DNA from: Sphingobium sp. CAP-1
Lineage (GTDB): Bacteria; Pseudomonadota; Alphaproteobacteria; Sphingomonadales; Sphingomonadaceae
Reading direction: 5' to 3'
Length of the DNA: 64,000 nt
Assembly: GCF_009720145.1 (NCBI RefSeq)
Contig: NZ_CP046253.1
Coordinates: forward strand, 1,048,501 to 1,112,500
Shown: piece by piece, positions 62,119 to 64,000 of the stretch
Layout: every line of letters starts with the position of its first letter
Position numbering within the stretch: the first letter of the stretch is position 1
The notes under the pieces: generated by a model
What the model saw: only the letters and a program-made list of their open reading frames with translations
Database searches by the model: none
What the model was told of the DNA's origin: nothing
Program-made: the position numbers and the translations under genes

Positions 62119-63708
62119 ATGCGTTCCTCCACCCTGCGCCTGACGGCGCGTTTTCGCTGGAAGCTGGTGCCGGCCTTGCTGGTCGTCGGCTTTGGCGACT
62201 GGCTTTTCTATCAACGCCATCTCTATGGCGGCTATCTGGGGCTGTTCACCCTGGCGGTGCTGGGCGCGCTGATTGCCGGGCGGCCGGCGGTTCGGCGTGA
62301 TCCGAAGGCGTGGGCGGCGGTCGCGGCGGCGGGGCTTTGCACGGCCGCTTTGGCCTATGACGCCAGCCTGCTCGCCTGGACCCTGTTCTGGGTCGCGGCG
62401 GCGATGGCGGCGCTGATCCCGGCGACCGCGGGGTTCGATGATGGCTGGCGCTGGTTTCAACGGCTGGTTCTGCACGGCCTGCGCGCGCCCTTCGTGCCGC
62501 TCATGGATCTGCGTCGCCTGCTCAGGGTGCGGGCGGCCGGGCGGTCGGGTCGCTTCAGCCTTCATGCGGCGCTGGGCCTGTTCACCCTGCCGATCGTCGG
62601 CAGCGCGGTGATCCTCAGCCTGTTCGCCGCCGCCAATCCACTGATCGAACGCTTCTTCGCATCATTCCTGCTGCCGGACCTGTCGCTTTCGCTGTTCGTG
62701 CGGATGCTCTTCTGGGGGCTGATCTTCCTGCCGGTCTGGAGCCTGCTGCGCCCGCGACTGGCGCGGCATCTGTTGCCGACCTTCGACGGGCGCGGCGACC
62801 TGCTGCTGCCCGGCGTGTCGGTCGCGTCCGTGACACTGTCGCTGATCCTCTTCAACCTGCTCTTCGCCGCGCAGAATCTGATGGACGCGGCCTGGCTGTG
62901 GGGCTGGGCGCCGATGCCCGCCGGTATGAGCATGGCCGATTATGCCCATCGCGGCGCCTATCCGCTGATTGCGACCGCCTTGCTCGCTGCCCTGTTCGTA
63001 CTCGTGACGTTGCGGCCCGGATCGGCCACGGCGCAGATGCCCGCCATCCGCAATCTGGTGATGCTGTGGATCGGGCAGAATATCATCCTCGTCGCCTCCT
63101 CCATGCTGCGTACGGCGGACTATATCGATGCCTATTCGCTCACTCGCCTGCGGATCGCCGCGCTCATCTGGATGGCGCTGGTGGCATTCGGGCTGGCGAC
63201 GATCTGCTGGCGACTGTTGCGCGGCCGCAGCGCCGGCTGGCTGATCAATGTCAATCTGGCGGCGACCGGGCTGGTGCTGGGTGCGCTCTGCTTCATCGAT
63301 CTGGGTGCGATCGCGGCGCAATGGAATGTCCGCCACGCCCGCGAGGTCGGTGGGCGCGGTGTGGCGCTCGATCTTTGCTACATGAACGAATTGGGGGATT
63401 CCGCCGTGCTGCCCCTGCTGGCGCTGGAGCAGAGGCCCGATCTGCACCCCGTATTTCGCGAGCGCGTGCAAGCGACCCGGATCAGGAGCGTCGACCGGCT
63501 GGAGGCGGATCAGTTCCGATACTGGTCGCTGTTGGGGCAGCAACGGCTGGACGAAGCGCGGGGGATGCTGGCGCAGGTCAGGCCTGTGGCGCTGACGCCG
63601 GGGGATCGCGACTGCACCGGCGGCCTGATCCCGCCGCCCGATCCTGCGCCAGCGGCCACCGTCCCGCCGGAGCAAACCCCTGCGTTGACAGGAGGGACCG
63701 GGAAATGA
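62119..63708 (+). CDS. DUF4173-type polytopic membrane protein
   Basis: A 529-residue protein with about 10-12 membrane helices followed by a cytoplasmic C-terminal region. AALIWMALVAFGLATICWRLL and LGAIAAQWNVRHAREVGG (both quoted as short blocks) match the DUF4173/DUF4153 group. GGGAGA precedes ATG 62119. The end overlaps the next gene, a response regulator, by four bases, so the two are cotranscribed and the membrane protein may belong to a signalling unit. Function unknown. Confidence 0.8.
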   Translation: MRSSTLRLTARFRWKLVPALLVVGFGDWLFYQRHLYGGYLGLFTLAVLGALIAGRPAVRRDPKAWAAVAAAGLCTAALAYDASLLAWTLFWVAAAMAALIPATAGFDDGWRWFQRLVLHGLRAPFVPLMDLRRLLRVRAAGRSGRFSLHAALGLFTLPIVGSAVILSLFAAANPLIERFFASFLLPDLSLSLFVRMLFWGLIFLPVWSLLRPRLARHLLPTFDGRGDLLLPGVSVASVTLSLILFNLLFAAQNLMDAAWLWGWAPMPAGMSMADYAHRGAYPLIATALLAALFVLVTLRPGSATAQMPAIRNLVMLWIGQNIILVASSMLRTADYIDAYSLTRLRIAALIWMALVAFGLATICWRLLRGRSAGWLINVNLAATGLVLGALCFIDLGAIAAQWNVRHAREVGGRGVALDLCYMNELGDSAVLPLLALEQRPDLHPVFRERVQATRIRSVDRLEADQFRYWSLLGQQRLDEARGMLAQVRPVALTPGDRDCTGGLIPPPDPAPAATVPPEQTPALTGGTGK

Positions 63709-64000
63709 TCCTATGCCCCATGCCCAGCACCATCCTGATCGTCGACGATGATCCCCATATCCGGCAATTGCTTATCTTCGCCTTCGGCAAGGCGGGGCTG
63801 GACACGATCGAGGCAGCCGATGGCGAGGAAGCGCTGGCGCAGGTCGAGCGGCACGCGCCCGACCTCGTCATCCTCGACATCAACATGCCGCGCATGGACG
63901 GGCTGGAGGTGTGCCGCCGGCTGCGCGCGACCAGTCAGGTGCCGATCTTCTTCCTGTCCTCGCGCGATGACGAGATCGACCGGGTGCTGGGGATCGAACT
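63705..64000 (+). CDS. Response regulator, truncated by the window edge
   Basis: The first 98 residues of a receiver domain: TILIVDDDPH holds the acidic pocket, LVILDINMPRMDGLEV the phospho-acceptor aspartate, and FFLSSRDDEIDRVLG the following strand. The output domain lies beyond position 64000; the spacing suggests an OmpR-type regulator. ATG 63705 overlaps the previous stop (ATGA) and is supported by GGAGGG; ATG 63720 is an alternative closer to the usual N-terminus. Confidence 0.92.
   Translation, partial: MILCPMPSTILIVDDDPHIRQLLIFAFGKAGLDTIEAADGEEALAQVERHAPDLVILDINMPRMDGLEVCRRLRATSQVPIFFLSSRDDEIDRVLGIE

Overview
The window looks like chromosome or megaplasmid DNA of a sphingomonad (Sphingobium, Sphingomonas or Novosphingobium type). 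The evidence is the high GC content, several TonB-dependent receptors with Ala-rich signal peptides, a MucR-family regulator, a protein matching sphingomonad LigW residue for residue at its active site, and dense runs of aromatic and plant-glycoside catabolic genes. No rRNA, tRNA, insertion sequence, phage or CRISPR was seen.

Layout. 1-10.8 kb: mixed genes, namely a LysR fragment, an alpha/beta hydrolase, a CorA transporter, an MFS exporter, a 7-bladed lactonase, a dienelactone hydrolase, a frameshifted GH3 glucosidase, and a siderophore-interacting flavoprotein with an outer-membrane barrel. 11.0-19.4 kb: a tight eight-gene plus-strand operon (MFS, FAD hydroxylase, extradiol dioxygenase, C-C or ester hydrolase, cyclase-family amidohydrolase, FAH-family hydrolase, Gfo/Idh oxidoreductase, TIM-barrel isomerase). 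19.4-23.6 kb: a cobalamin riboswitch ahead of a TonB receptor and a PepSY membrane protein. 23.7-24.5 kb: an odd MucR protein with a histone-H1-like tail. 24.7-36.9 kb: minus-strand units for glycoside breakdown (GH3; FMN reductase plus luciferase-like monooxygenase; a two-subunit C-glycoside deglycosidase with an esterase; a GH106 alpha-L-rhamnosidase) and a divergent TonB receptor. 37-45 kb: a TetR regulator and a lignin-type module with ligW, aldehyde dehydrogenase, SnoaL-like protein, SDR and two MFS transporters. 45-54.5 kb: a conserved winged-helix protein behind a perfect palindrome, then a five-gene envelope operon (deacetylase/glycosyltransferase fusion, AcvB/VirJ, MprF, response regulator, histidine kinase). 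54.6-64 kb: an EmrAB-OMF efflux operon, a pirin unit, a VWA lipoprotein, a DUF4173 membrane protein and a truncated response regulator.

The most notable system is a probable regulon for a rhamnosylated or C-glycosylated plant aromatic. Three near-identical palindromes (AGAAT-N4-ATTCT) lie over the promoters of the 11 kb operon, the luciferase-like monooxygenase unit and the C-glycoside deglycosidase unit. A degenerate fourth copy lies between the GH106 gene and the TonB receptor. This ties together uptake, rhamnose removal, deacylation, sugar oxidation, C-C glycosidic cleavage, hydroxylation, ring fission and hydrolysis. The family assignments are from sequence recognition; the substrate and the controlling regulator are inferred or unknown.
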